Counted from the stretch's first letter, positions 10,265 to 19,401 are shown. The stretch is 64,000 nt of DNA from Mycolicibacterium celeriflavum (GCF_010731795.1 NZ_AP022591.1:2356001-2420000); one strand, 5' to 3'. Notes: a model not told the origin generated them from the sequence alone. Numbers and translations: made by a program.

Positions 10265-10794
10265 ATCTCCGACTTCAGGGTGGCGGAGAGAAGTCTTTCC
10301 GCGTCTACGCACGGATCGCCCACGGACGGGTCGCGGCGCTGCACCCACCAACTCAACACCCCGCTGCCGGCCGCGGCGGTGGCCGAGCACGCGGCGCCGG
10401 TGATGTCGCGCCGCGCCACGAACGCCCGGTGACGTTCCACCACGGTTTCGGTGACTTTTGCGCCCCGCTCGGTGGCCAGCGCGCGTTCGCGGTCGAGGCT
10501 GCCGGTCTGGAACCAGGAGAACGTGGCGTCGATCGTCGCGTCGCCGCTGAACAACACGTACTGGCAGACCGCACCGCTGTAGGGCCGCATGGCGCGATCG
10601 GCGCCCAGGATGTCGCGGACGGTGTCATCGTCGAGCAGGGCGCAGCGGTCGTCGACGTAGCCGTAGTCTCGCTCGGGATCGGATCCGTCGGAATGAGCGC
10701 GCTGCGCGGTTCCGCTGACGGTCTCAGCACACCCTGCCACCGTCACCACCGCTACGATCGCCGCGACAGCAATCGAACCGACCCGCCCACGCAT
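10261..10794 (-). CDS. DUF3558-like lipoprotein
   Basis: 177 residues. The signal peptide (SIAVAAIVAVVTVAG) is followed by a lipobox VAGC. The mature domain resembles that of the gene just downstream: cysteines in DDRCALL, AVCQYV, GAACSA and GDPCVD, and the motif VLSWWVQRR. Tandem paralogues with a 4-bp overlap indicate co-translation and possibly a complex. DUF3558-type assignment is by pattern only. The function is unknown. Confidence 0.68.
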   Translation of the reverse strand: MRGRVGSIAVAAIVAVVTVAGCAETVSGTAQRAHSDGSDPERDYGYVDDRCALLDDDTVRDILGADRAMRPYSGAVCQYVLFSGDATIDATFSWFQTGSLDRERALATERGAKVTETVVERHRAFVARRDITGAACSATAAAGSGVLSWWVQRRDPSVGDPCVDAERLLSATLKSEM

Positions 10795-10880
10795 CGCAAC
10801 TCACGCTACCCAGCGCAGACGTCAATGGCGACTCGGGTGAACCGCTGTGGATCTCGGGCGTCGCCACGTACGCTTCCCAC

Positions 10881-11315
10881 ATGATGTGGACTGTTGTAGC
10901 CCGGTCACTTACGGCATCCGCGATCGTGGTTCCGCTGATCGTCGCCGCTCCCGCCGCGTATGCGCAACCAGTGGTCTGCAACCCGTTGGCGCGTAACTGC
11001 GCTGACACCGGCGTCGTCGGGGCCCACCGTGGGACAGACACCCACATCACGGGTATCGGCATGGTCGAGACGATCGACTGCAACAACTCCACGCTGCTCG
11101 TCAACGGCGCCAACAACCGGATCAACGCGTTGGGAACGTGTTGGGGAGTGACCCTGCAGGGCAACGGCCATGTCGTCGTCGCGGACAACATCATCAACGA
11201 CGTGACGGTCTACGGCTGGGATCAGACCGTGCTGTACAAGAACGGAGCGCCATTGGTGTGGGACCGCGGCCGCGAACTCGGCATGACCAACCGCATCAAC
11301 CGGGTGCCCGCATGA
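10881..11315 (+). CDS. Secreted DUF3060 protein
   Basis: 144 residues with a Sec signal (SLTASAIVVPLIVAAPAAYA, cleavage before QPVV). The mature part has the short beta-strand repeats of DUF3060 (IDCNNSTLLVNGANNRINAL, VTLQGNGHVVVADNIIN), with two cysteines and regular Asn positions that suggest a small beta-solenoid. It is co-translated with the next DUF3060 gene (ATGA overlap). It is divergent from the lipoprotein pair, across an 86-bp gap. The function is unknown. Confidence 0.72.
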   Translation: MMWTVVARSLTASAIVVPLIVAAPAAYAQPVVCNPLARNCADTGVVGAHRGTDTHITGIGMVETIDCNNSTLLVNGANNRINALGTCWGVTLQGNGHVVVADNIINDVTVYGWDQTVLYKNGAPLVWDRGRELGMTNRINRVPA

Positions 11316-11728
11316 GCACGCGCACTCGTTCCACAGTCGCAGCCGCTGCCGGGAGCGTCGCGGCGGTCGCACTGCTGCTCGCCGGCTGCGGATCCGAGAG
11401 CAGCGACACCAACAGGCCGACTGCGACGGCGGGGTCGTCGGGCGCCCAGGTCGAAATCGGCAACACCATCAATTACGGCTCCTTCGGCACCACCGCCGAC
11501 ATCGACTGCGCCGACGGCAAATCGCTCAACATCGGCGGGTCCAACAACACGCTGACGGTCAAGGGCACCTGTTCCAACGTGAACATCGGCGGTGCGGACA
11601 ACAAAGTCAACTTCGAAAAGGTCGACAAGGAGATCAGCGTCGTCGGCCTGAACAACACCGTGACGTATCAGGACGGTGATCCGAAGATCAACGACACCGG
11701 CACCAACAACAAGATCACCAAGGCCTGA
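11312..11728 (+). CDS. DUF3060 lipoprotein
   Basis: 138 residues from the ATG at 11312, whose ATGA overlaps the upstream stop. The signal peptide ends in LLLAGC, a good lipobox. The mature domain shows DUF3060 repeats (IDCADGKSLNIGGSNNTLTV, VNIGGADNKVNFEKVDKEIS, VVGLNNTVTYQDGDPKINDT). It is a paralogue of the secreted protein before it, so one is released and the other lipid-anchored. The function is unknown. Confidence 0.78.
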   Translation: MSTRTRSTVAAAAGSVAAVALLLAGCGSESSDTNRPTATAGSSGAQVEIGNTINYGSFGTTADIDCADGKSLNIGGSNNTLTVKGTCSNVNIGGADNKVNFEKVDKEISVVGLNNTVTYQDGDPKINDTGTNNKITKA

Positions 11729-11827
11729 CCCTTTCTTGGCGCGAACGTGCGTGTTTGCACACGACACGCCGCGCGAAATCAGCACTTTGCGCACGCTCGC
11801 ACCGGCTCGACGGTGCGAGAAACGCGC

Positions 11828-12592
11828 TTAGGCGCTGGCGCCGTGGCGACCCGCACCGGCCGCGAAACGTGCGGCGCCGTCCAATGATTCGGCGGCCACG
11901 CGTGACATACTGCCGAACTCGAAATCCATCGCCTCGGCCTCCGAGCGTCCCCACTGGTTGAGCAGAGACATCCGATCGGCGCGCATGCACTGCTGCGGCA
12001 GCCTGGCGAGTTCGGCGGCGAGTTCTTCTGCCCGCTGCCGCGCTTCGCCTTTGGCCACCACCCGGTTGGCCAGACCCATCGACAGCGCTTCGGCCGCGTC
12101 GACGGCACGGCCGGTGAGGATCAGATCCATTGCGCGGCTGTGCCCGATCAGCCGCGGCAACCGCACGGTGCCGCCGTCGATCAGCGGTACTCCCCAGCGG
12201 CGGCAGAACACGCCCATGACCGCGTCATCCTCGACGACGCGCATGTCGCACCACAGCGCCAGTTCCAGACCGCCGGCAACCGCGTAACCACTCACCGCGG
12301 CGATCACCGGTTTGGACAACACCATTCGGCTCGGGCCCATCGGGCCGGGGCCGGTTCGATGCACGGGGTTGGCGTCGGGTGTACCGAACGCCTTGAGATC
12401 AGCTCCGGCGCAGAAGGTTCCGTTGTCCCCCCACAGCACCGCGACGGCCGCCGAGTCGTCCTTGTCGAACTCGTCGAAAGCCGCATACAGTCCCGCGGCA
12501 GCTGGACCGTTGACGGCGTTGCGCGCCTCGGGCCGGTTCATGATCACCGTGGTGACCGCACCGTTCTTCTCGACCCGCACGCCACCTGTCAT
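11828..12592 (-). CDS. echA5: Enoyl-CoA hydratase/isomerase family protein (EchA5-like)
   Basis: 254-residue crotonase fold. The CoA-binding/oxyanion motifs are present (GTFCAGADLKAFG; AAVSGYAVAGGLELALWCDM). The segment that usually carries the hydratase glutamate (QPE-type) reads VFCRRWGVPLIDGGTVRLPR, with no obvious catalytic Glu, so classical hydratase activity is uncertain. It is the last gene of fadE8-echA4-paaX-echA5, overlapping the regulator by 4 bp, in the same order as Rv0672-Rv0675. The symbol rests on this synteny. Confidence 0.82.
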   Translation of the reverse strand: MTGGVRVEKNGAVTTVIMNRPEARNAVNGPAAAGLYAAFDEFDKDDSAAVAVLWGDNGTFCAGADLKAFGTPDANPVHRTGPGPMGPSRMVLSKPVIAAVSGYAVAGGLELALWCDMRVVEDDAVMGVFCRRWGVPLIDGGTVRLPRLIGHSRAMDLILTGRAVDAAEALSMGLANRVVAKGEARQRAEELAAELARLPQQCMRADRMSLLNQWGRSEAEAMDFEFGSMSRVAAESLDGAARFAAGAGRHGASA

Positions 12593-13323
12593 GTCGCCTC
12601 CATCAGTCGGTCACCGTCGCGCCGCGCGGACAACTCCGCGGCGAAGTCGTTGTACGCCTGGCGCAGCGCAGCGCCGGGCCAGTCGTCGGGCAGCAGCTCT
12701 TGCGGCAGTACCGGATCGGTGAGCAGGTGGCGAACGATCGCGGCCGCGGCGACGAAGCGCCCGGGTACGTCGGCGGCCGAAGCCATTTCGTCGAGCAGCG
12801 CCCCGCCCGTCCTCGCCCAGCCCGGCAGGTCCCACAGCCGCGCCGCCAATTCCGCGGGCTCGGCGTCACGGGCATGAAGTACCCGTGCACGGCGCAGCAC
12901 CTGCGTCGGCAACTCGCTGTCGAGGTTGTCCGGGCGCAGCCACACGCCTTCCCGCAACTCGGCGAACCGGCCGTCGTGCAAGGCGTTACGCAGTCCGGCG
13001 CGGGTGCGGGCGTCGGTGCCGACGCTGGTGATCACCACCGTCGTCCAGTCGCCGTCCCATTTGCGCAGCCGCGGATTGATCGCGTCGTCCTGGCGTCGTT
13101 GCCGCGCCAACAGGCGGTCCGACAATCGATAGCCGTCCGCTGAACGCACCAGGTCGCCGGCGCTGACCATTCGCGTCAGCGCGACTCGGACGGTGGGCTC
13201 GCGGATATCGAAATCTGCGGTGAGGCGGAGCAGTTCGCTCACCGTGGCCCATGCCGGATGCGCGCCGAGCAGCACGCTCAGCACGACCGAGCGAGCGGTC
13301 ATCCGCGACAGCGACTTCGGCAT
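12589..13323 (-). CDS. PaaX family transcriptional regulator (Rv0674-like)
   Basis: 244 residues from ATG at 13323; GTG one codon earlier is possible. An N-terminal winged HTH (RMTARSVVLSVLLGAHPAWA, REPTVRVALTRMVSAGDLVR) is followed by the PaaX central domain (WDGDWTTVVITSV) and the C-terminal PaaX domain (LPDDWPGAALRQAYNDFAAE). PaaX proteins repress phenylacetyl-CoA pathway genes in response to acyl-CoA (family knowledge). Embedded between acyl-CoA genes with overlapping ends, it probably controls this operon in response to its CoA ester. Confidence 0.88.
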   Translation of the reverse strand: MPKSLSRMTARSVVLSVLLGAHPAWATVSELLRLTADFDIREPTVRVALTRMVSAGDLVRSADGYRLSDRLLARQRRQDDAINPRLRKWDGDWTTVVITSVGTDARTRAGLRNALHDGRFAELREGVWLRPDNLDSELPTQVLRRARVLHARDAEPAELAARLWDLPGWARTGGALLDEMASAADVPGRFVAAAAIVRHLLTDPVLPQELLPDDWPGAALRQAYNDFAAELSARRDGDRLMEAT

Positions 13324-14261
13324 CACACCCCAGATGCCTTGCGGCCGTGGTCGCCGAACGGTTCGTCACGCTGGCGTACCGCTTCGCGGAAGCCGTGTTC
13401 CCGTGACTGCGCGACGAACGCATGCCCCTCGGGTGTGTGTCGGGCGATACCGTCGAACACCGTCGAGATCATCGCGCTGTTCGCGGTGCCCTGGTTGTAC
13501 AGCGCCGAGTTCATCGCCAGTTTGACCATGATCAGCTGGTTGATCGGCACGCGGGCGATCCGCTCGACCAGTCGCTCGGTGCGCTCGTCGAGGTCCTCCG
13601 GCGAGGGTGCCTCCACCGCCAGCCCCCACTCGGAGGCCTGCGCGCCGGTGATCGAATCACCGGTCAGCAGAAGCCGTTTGGCACGCTGATCGCCGAGCCG
13701 ATGTGCCCACATCCCCGCCGCCGGCACACCCCACACGCGGGTGGGCGGATAGCCGATCTTGGCGTCGGCCGCCGCGATCACCTGGTCGGCATGCAGCGCG
13801 ATGTCGGTACCGCCCGCGACACAATAGCCGTGGATCTTGACGACCGTCGGCTTGTCGCAGTGCATCAGGCTGGAGAAGCCGCGAACGAACCGGCTCATCA
13901 TCTGATAATCGATCATTGGATCCCACGGCTGATCCGGAAGGTGGTTGACGGCCTGCGTCTTCCCCGACAGCACGGTGTCGCGGTACGGGTTGCCGCCACC
14001 GGCCGACGACGAGCCCTCGGCATAGGCCGACAGGTCGAAACCCGCGCAGAACCCCTCGCCGCGACCGGAAACCAGGATCACGTGCACGTTCGGGTCGAGG
14101 TCGGCCCGTTCGACAAGCGCCGACAGTTCCAGCGGCGTGTCCGCGACGATCGCGTTGCCCTTCTCCGGGCGGTTGAACGTGATGCGGGCAACCCGGTCGG
14201 TGACCTCGTAGGTCATCGTCTTGAGGTTGTCGAAGTCGACCGGCCTGATCGCGTGCGTCAT
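13323..14261 (-). CDS. echA4: Enoyl-CoA hydratase/isomerase family protein (EchA4-like)
   Basis: 312 residues from ATG at 14261, whose ATGA overlaps the fadE8 stop. Crotonase motifs are RGEGFCAGFDLSAYAEG and KIHGYCVAGGTDIALHADQV. As in the downstream paralogue, the usual catalytic glutamate region reads IGYPPTRVWGVPAAGMWAHR, with no Glu, so it may catalyse a different crotonase-fold reaction. An insertion (SSSAGGGNPYRD and on) follows the first oxyanion motif. The symbol rests on order with Rv0673. Confidence 0.82.
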   Translation of the reverse strand: MTHAIRPVDFDNLKTMTYEVTDRVARITFNRPEKGNAIVADTPLELSALVERADLDPNVHVILVSGRGEGFCAGFDLSAYAEGSSSAGGGNPYRDTVLSGKTQAVNHLPDQPWDPMIDYQMMSRFVRGFSSLMHCDKPTVVKIHGYCVAGGTDIALHADQVIAAADAKIGYPPTRVWGVPAAGMWAHRLGDQRAKRLLLTGDSITGAQASEWGLAVEAPSPEDLDERTERLVERIARVPINQLIMVKLAMNSALYNQGTANSAMISTVFDGIARHTPEGHAFVAQSREHGFREAVRQRDEPFGDHGRKASGV

Positions 14262-15886
14262 CCCTTCACCAGGGCGCGTTCGATGATCGGCGCGAGATCC
14301 AGTCCGGTGGGCAGGGTTCCGAACGCACCGCCCCACGCGCCGCCCATCCGGGTGGCCAGGAACGCCTCGGCGACAGCGGGATGCCCATGGCGTACCAGCA
14401 ACGACCCCTGCAGCGCGAGGCTGATGTCCTCGGCGACCTTGCGGCCGCGGTACTGGATGGTCTCGAGGTCGCCCAGCGCGGGCCGCAGCGCATCGACGTG
14501 GGCGTCCAGGCGGGGATCGGAGCCAGCGGTGACGGCGAGCTCGTCGAACAGCACGTCGATGCACTCCGGCCGAGTAGCCATGGCGCGCAACGTATCCAGC
14601 GCGCTGACGTTGCCCGAGCCCTCCCAGATGCCCATCAGCGGTGCCTCCCGGTAAAGCCGCGCCATACCGAAGTCCTCGACGTAGCCGTTGCCGCCCAGGC
14701 ACTCCATCGCTTCGGCGGCGTGCGGGGTGGCGCGCTTGCACACCCAGTACTTGCTGGCCGCCAACCCGATTCGGCGCAGCAGCGTCTCGCGGGCATCGCC
14801 GCGCACCGCGGCATCGGTCGCGCCGGCCATGCGCATCGCGACGATCGTCGCCGCCTCGGCCTCGACGGCGAGGTCGGCGAGCACGTTGCGCATCAGCGGC
14901 TGGTCGATGAGGTACTCGCCGAACGCCTTTCGGTGCTGCGCGTGGTGGATCGCGCGAGCCAGGCCGCTACGCATGCTCGTTGCGCTGCCCAGCGTGCAAT
15001 CCAGCCGGGTGAGGTTGACCATTTCGATGATGGTCGGCACGCCGCGGCCCTCTTCGCCGACGAGCCACGCTAGCGCGCCGTCGTACTCCACCTCAGACGA
15101 TGCGTTGGCGTGGTTGCCGAGCTTGTCCTTCAGCCGCTGCAGGAGCATTCGGTTGCGGCTGCCGTCAGGCAGCACCCTCGGGAGCAGGAAGCACGACAGC
15201 CCGCCCGGCGCCTGCGCGAGCACGAGAAAGATGTCGGACATCGGCGCCGAGGTGAACCACTTGTGGCCCCGCAGCGAGTAGCTGCCGTCGCCGTTCGGCG
15301 TCGCCTCGGTCGTTCCCGCGCGCACATCGGAGCCGCCCTGTTTCTCGGTCATCGACATGCCCGCGGTGATTCCGGCCTTGGTGGAAGGCACCTTCAGCTC
15401 GGGGTCGTACTCGCGGCTGACCAGCAGCGGCTCGTACACAGAGGCCAACTCGGGGTTGTGACGCAGCGCGGGTACGACGGCGTAGGTCATCGAGATCGGG
15501 CACATGTGTCCGGGCTCGGGCGTCCACACCGACGTCTTGGCGGCGCGCACGACGTGGGCGCCGGGTCGGTCATCGGCCCACGGCGCGGCGTGCAGCCCAT
15601 GCCCGACGGCGACGGTCATCAGCGAGTGGTAGGCGGGGTCGTACTCGACCTCGTCGACGCGGTGCCCGTAGCGGTCATGGGTGCGCAGGATCGGTTGGTT
15701 GCGGTCGGCCAACTCGCCCCAGCGCTGCGCCTGCCGCGAACCCGACAGCGCGCCCAACTCGGTGACCTCGTCGAGGCCCCATTCGCCGCCCTCGCGGATC
15801 AGCGCTTCGGTGAGCACCGGCGAGGTCGCCGGGTTGTAATCCTCCAGCGGGGAAACTTGGTTGGTGACGACATGCGTGTCTGGCAT
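14258..15886 (-). CDS. fadE8: Acyl-CoA dehydrogenase, AidB-like (FadE8)
   Basis: 542 residues, longer than ordinary acyl-CoA dehydrogenases and typical of the AidB/FadE8 group with a C-terminal extension. FAD-binding and substrate motifs are GMSMTEKQGGSDVRAGTT, GHKWFTSAPMSD and the C-terminal ECLGGNGYVEDFGMARLYRE and GIWEGSGNVSALD. It probably oxidises an acyl-CoA with FAD, though AidB itself has no clear dehydrogenase role (family knowledge). It is the first gene of a coupled operon with two crotonases and a PaaX regulator. Confidence 0.9.
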   Translation of the reverse strand: MPDTHVVTNQVSPLEDYNPATSPVLTEALIREGGEWGLDEVTELGALSGSRQAQRWGELADRNQPILRTHDRYGHRVDEVEYDPAYHSLMTVAVGHGLHAAPWADDRPGAHVVRAAKTSVWTPEPGHMCPISMTYAVVPALRHNPELASVYEPLLVSREYDPELKVPSTKAGITAGMSMTEKQGGSDVRAGTTEATPNGDGSYSLRGHKWFTSAPMSDIFLVLAQAPGGLSCFLLPRVLPDGSRNRMLLQRLKDKLGNHANASSEVEYDGALAWLVGEEGRGVPTIIEMVNLTRLDCTLGSATSMRSGLARAIHHAQHRKAFGEYLIDQPLMRNVLADLAVEAEAATIVAMRMAGATDAAVRGDARETLLRRIGLAASKYWVCKRATPHAAEAMECLGGNGYVEDFGMARLYREAPLMGIWEGSGNVSALDTLRAMATRPECIDVLFDELAVTAGSDPRLDAHVDALRPALGDLETIQYRGRKVAEDISLALQGSLLVRHGHPAVAEAFLATRMGGAWGGAFGTLPTGLDLAPIIERALVKG

Positions 15887-15944
15887 GACGCCGATATTAC
15901 ACTTTTTCTACAGTCGCACAACAACCCGTAATAGCCATGCGGGG

Positions 15945-17138
15945 TCAGTCACCGACGCGCAGGCTGGGGACGACGGTGTCTTCACGCGACTCGGTGTCTT
16001 CACGCGACTCGTCGAGTGATTCCGCACAACTGCGGTCGTCCGCAGTCTCCAGCTCGTGTGTAGGCGCATCGGCGCGGGCGTTGGCGCGTTTTCGCGCTCG
16101 CCACGCCTGATATCGGTTGAGCGCGACGATCATGGCCACGGCCAACGCCCAGCCCAGCAGGATGTCGATGACGTAGTGCTCGGCGGTATACACCAGCGTG
16201 AAAGCCATGACCAGCGGGTAGATCACCAGCAGCGGTCGCCAGCCCCGGTGCACCCGGCTCCACAGGAACATGGCGACGGCGGCGGTCATGGCGGCGTGTA
16301 GCGACGGAATGGCGGCGACGAGGTTGACGCTGGCCTGACCTTGGTCGAGCAGTGCTGTGGCGGAGTGGAGGTTCAGCTTGCCCCAACCCCGTCCGACGAT
16401 TCGCTCGACCCAGTCGTGGGCCCCGTCCCGCGTGGCGTCCATGGCGCCGAGCAGACCCCCGTCGGGCACGCCGCGGGGCGACCGGAACATGCACCGCGGA
16501 TTGGCAGGGCCGTCAGCGATGTCGGCCGGGGTACAGCGCGCGGCGGCCCATGGCGGTGCGGCCGGAAGCAGTGCGTAGATCGCCAATCCCGCGAACGACA
16601 GCCCGACGAACAACCGGACGAAGGCTTTCCATTCCTCGCGGTCGCGCAGCCACAGCACGCCGGCCACCGCGTAGGGCAGGATGAAGAACGACATGTAGAC
16701 ACAGCTGAGAACGACTTCCCACCAGGGCGGATGCGGAAGCTTCAGCTGCTCCTGTAGCCACACGGTCGGCACCGTCCCCAAGAACAGCCACCGGTCCACG
16801 TCAACGGGCCACTCCCACAGCGTTGGCCGGCCGATCATGTCCGCCGCGCCCCTGCTGAGGTCGTAGGCGATGAGCACCACCGCGAACGGCAGCCAGTCGC
16901 GAATGATGTACAGCATGCGGCGCCCCTGACCGATGCTCGCGGCCGCCAACCCCGTACAGACGTAGAGCAGCACCAACTCGCGGTTGAACGCGAAGCCATC
17001 GGTTGCCGTGCGATAGATGATGACCGCGGCCCAGACCCCGATCGCGATCCACCGCACGATCCGGAGCCACCGACTGCGCTTGGGAGCGGGAACAGCCGTT
17101 TGTGTCAGCACAAGTGACTGCTGGTCAATGGCGGACAC
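15945..17138 (-). CDS. PAP2 superfamily membrane phosphatase/transferase
   Basis: 397 residues with about six membrane segments. PAP2 signatures are IPSLHAAMTAAVAMF and AEHYVIDILLGWALA, the histidine-containing C2 and C3 motifs; the family hydrolyses lipid phosphates or transfers phosphoinositol-type head groups. The cytosolic tail contains a perfectly repeated ESREDT pair from an 18-bp tandem duplication near 15975-16010. It lies between endonuclease IV and fadE8, where M. tuberculosis has lpqP. The exact substrate cannot be told. Confidence 0.8.
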   Translation of the reverse strand: MSAIDQQSLVLTQTAVPAPKRSRWLRIVRWIAIGVWAAVIIYRTATDGFAFNRELVLLYVCTGLAAASIGQGRRMLYIIRDWLPFAVVLIAYDLSRGAADMIGRPTLWEWPVDVDRWLFLGTVPTVWLQEQLKLPHPPWWEVVLSCVYMSFFILPYAVAGVLWLRDREEWKAFVRLFVGLSFAGLAIYALLPAAPPWAAARCTPADIADGPANPRCMFRSPRGVPDGGLLGAMDATRDGAHDWVERIVGRGWGKLNLHSATALLDQGQASVNLVAAIPSLHAAMTAAVAMFLWSRVHRGWRPLLVIYPLVMAFTLVYTAEHYVIDILLGWALAVAMIVALNRYQAWRARKRANARADAPTHELETADDRSCAESLDESREDTESREDTVVPSLRVGD

Positions 17139-17287
17139 AAGAGCCTCTCGATGCCGGTCGGCGATCAGTACCGCCTGTTCCCGCCGAAGATCCTAGTTAA
17201 CCGCCACGGCACCGAAAATTTGAAGGCCGTATTTGTTACGGCACTGTGCTCAAGCGACCGATCAGCCAGCCTGGTCAGCCAGACCGG
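17139..17287. other. Gap with no recognised gene
   Basis: This 149-bp gap lies between the PAP2 gene start and the endonuclease IV stop. It presumably holds the PAP2 promoter. No strong hairpin or conserved element was seen. Confidence 0.4.
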
Positions 17288-18040
17288 TCAGCCGCAGTGC
17301 TCGCGGAGGAATGCGATGTCGTCCTTGCGGCCCGCGTCGGAGGTCTCGCAGATCACCGGCGCGTCGGCCGCTTTCACCACCGCCACCAGTAGTTGCGGGT
17401 CGATCTGACCGGTACCGAAGTTGGCGTGCCGGTCGGCGCCTGAGCCGGCCGCGTCGCGCGAGTCGTTGCAATGCACCAGGTCGATGCGCCCGGTCAGCGC
17501 CTTGATGCGCTCGACGGCATCGATCAGCTGCTCGCCCGCGGCCCAGGCGTGGCAGGTGTCCAGACAGAACCCGATGCCCTTGTCGCCGATGTGGTCCCAC
17601 AACCGGCCGATGACGTCGAAGTGTCGGGCCATCGCATGGTCGCCGCCCGCGGTGTTCTCCAGGTATACGGGCACGTCGGTCTCGAGGTAGTCGAGTGCTT
17701 TGACCCAGCGCTCGAAGCCGGCGTCGTAGTCCTTGTCGTCGGCATGGCCGCCGTGCACGATGACCGCCGTCGCGCCGACGTCGGCCGCCGCGTCGCAGGT
17801 GTCTTGCAGGATCTTGCGCGAAGGGATGCGCACCCGGTTGTTGGCCGACGCGACGTTGATCAGGTACGGCGCGTGCACGTAGAGCGGCATACTCGACGCC
17901 TTCAGCGCGTCGGCGTCCTCGCGGGGCTTGGGCTTCTTCCAGCTCTGCGGGTTGCCGAGGAAGAACTGCACCACGTCGGCGCCGTCGGCCGCGGCGTCGG
18001 CCAGGGGGTCGTCTCCGTGAACATGCGAACCGATAAGCAC
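17288..18040 (-). CDS. nfo: Deoxyribonuclease IV (endonuclease IV, AP endonuclease)
   Basis: 250 residues from the GTG at 18040 ([20 protein letters not shown]), close to the length of M. tuberculosis End (Rv0670). The AP-endonuclease-2 TIM-barrel metal motifs are present: [43 protein letters not shown] and [20 protein letters not shown]. It cleaves abasic sites in base-excision repair. It is divergent from the MDMPI-family gene, and gene order (rpoC, end, fadE8) matches M. tuberculosis. Confidence 0.95.
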   Translation of the reverse strand: MLIGSHVHGDDPLADAAADGADVVQFFLGNPQSWKKPKPREDADALKASSMPLYVHAPYLINVASANNRVRIPSRKILQDTCDAAADVGATAVIVHGGHADDKDYDAGFERWVKALDYLETDVPVYLENTAGGDHAMARHFDVIGRLWDHIGDKGIGFCLDTCHAWAAGEQLIDAVERIKALTGRIDLVHCNDSRDAAGSGADRHANFGTGQIDPQLLVAVVKAADAPVICETSDAGRKDDIAFLREHCG

Positions 18041-18105
18041 GGGTCCGAGTCTAGGCGTGGCCGACGACACCGATGAGTCTCGGCAGCGCGGCGGGTCTAC
18101 CCGAC

Positions 18106-18735
18106 ATGCCCAACGATGTGTGGCCACTCGTGCATGCGGAGCGACGAGCGTTGATCGCCGACCTCGAAACCCTCGACGAAGCCCAGTGGGTGCAGCCGTC
18201 GCTGTGTGACGGGTGGAGTGTGCACGACGTGGCCGCGCACATGGTCGACGTGGCGACGACGACGCGGCTGGGCTTCGTCGCCGCGATGGCGAAGGCGCGC
18301 TTCGACTTCGACAGGCAGAACGCGCACGGTATCGAGCGGGCGCGCGGCGCCTCACCGCAGCAGACGTTGCAGCGGTTGCGGGAGGCGGCAGCGCGGACGT
18401 CGACCCCGCCCGCGCCGCTCGACACCCGCATCGTCGAGGAGGTTCTCCACGGTGAGGACATCCGTCGGCCGCTGGGGTTCACCCGCGAGTATCCGATGGA
18501 AGCGGTCGTCCGCGCGCTGCGTCACCAGGCCCGCATGTCGGCGTCGTTCGGCGGGGCCAAGGACCTCGTCAAGCGCATCCGCATCGTCGCGACCGACGCG
18601 GACGTCGCGCTCGGATCAGGTTCGCAGGTCCGTGGACCGGCACTCGCGCTGCTGCTTGCCATCTCGGGACGTCGCGTCGCGTTGGACGAACTCGACGGCC
18701 CCGGCGTCGCCGAGTGGTGGGTTGCGCCCCGCTGA
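18106..18735 (+). CDS. Maleylpyruvate isomerase family (mycothiol-dependent DinB-fold) protein
   Basis: About 209 residues (ATG at 18106; ATG at 18073 also possible). The N-terminal four-helix MDMPI/DinB-like domain carries the metal-binding histidine in [12 protein letters not shown], with further candidate ligands in [14 protein letters not shown]. The family (TIGR03083-type) includes mycothiol-dependent isomerases and transferases; the substrate here is unknown. Divergent from endonuclease IV. Confidence 0.75.
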   Translation: MPNDVWPLVHAERRALIADLETLDEAQWVQPSLCDGWSVHDVAAHMVDVATTTRLGFVAAMAKARFDFDRQNAHGIERARGASPQQTLQRLREAAARTSTPPAPLDTRIVEEVLHGEDIRRPLGFTREYPMEAVVRALRHQARMSASFGGAKDLVKRIRIVATDADVALGSGSQVRGPALALLLAISGRRVALDELDGPGVAEWWVAPR

Positions 18736-18761
18736 ACACCCTCAAAAAGGCGAGCGTCCCG

Positions 18762-19172
18762 TCACTGGACGGTCAATGTTCCCGCCATGTTGGCGTGGTA
18801 TTTGCAGTGAAATGCGTAGGACCCGGGTTGGGCAGGAGCGAGCATCGTCGATGTGCCGCCGCCGCCGGAGACCCGAACGTCGAACAGATTGCCTTGGTCG
18901 GCCGTCACGGAGTGGGCCCCGTCGGCCTTGTTGACTATGGTGATCCGCTCGCCCGGCTTGACCGAGGGCGGCACCGCGAAGGTGTAGTCGGTGATCACTA
19001 TCTCCGTACCCGCCGGCTTGGGGGTGGTCGGACTCGGTGTATACGGCGCCTCGGCTGCCGGCGACTGCCCACCCGTGTTCGTCGGCGCCGACGAGTCGTC
19101 GCCGCCGCATGCGATCAGCACGCTCCCGGTGAGCACGGCCGACAGAAGCAGCGTCGCCACATGTCGCGTCAT
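18762..19172 (-). CDS. Cupredoxin-like lipoprotein
   Basis: 136 residues. The signal peptide ends in the lipobox LIACGG. A Pro/Ser/Thr-rich spacer precedes a single plastocyanin-type domain. All type-1 copper ligands are visible: His in GAHSVTADQG, and Cys, His and Met in FHCKYHANMAGTL. It is a lipid-anchored, probably copper-binding electron carrier or copper-handling protein in the envelope. Convergent with the MDMPI-family gene (26-bp gap). Confidence 0.85.
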   Translation of the reverse strand: MTRHVATLLLSAVLTGSVLIACGGDDSSAPTNTGGQSPAAEAPYTPSPTTPKPAGTEIVITDYTFAVPPSVKPGERITIVNKADGAHSVTADQGNLFDVRVSGGGGTSTMLAPAQPGSYAFHCKYHANMAGTLTVQ

Positions 19173-19325
19173 GTTGCCCCCTGGTCACAATGGACGCCCA
19201 ACACTGAGCATGGCATCGGTGGCGAACGTACGTCTACTGCGAAATTCAGCCGGCAGCCTTGCGGCCATTGGACAAGAGGCGCTGGTACGCCCACGACCGT
19301 CGAGCGTGGGCTTGCGCTATAGCCG

Positions 19326-19383
19326 CGAGCAGACGCAAATGTCCCACAAGACCCGGCATGTCGGGGACATTTGCGTCTGCTCG
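19326..19383. repeat. Long palindrome, copy 1 (AGACGCAAATGTCCC element)
   Basis: Perfect 20-bp arms with an 18-base loop lie 18 bp beyond the stop of the DUF559 gene. The arms share AGACGCAAATGTCCC with a second palindrome at 20356-20403. It may act as a terminator on both strands, or be a dispersed palindromic repeat. Confidence 0.75.
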
Positions 19384-19401
19384 GCTGGCGTGTAGGCCCC
19401 C

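Noticed and set aside
14262..14741. N-terminal extension of the EchA4-like gene
   Set aside because: It lies inside fadE8 in another frame; the ATG at 14261 forms the expected ATGA overlap.
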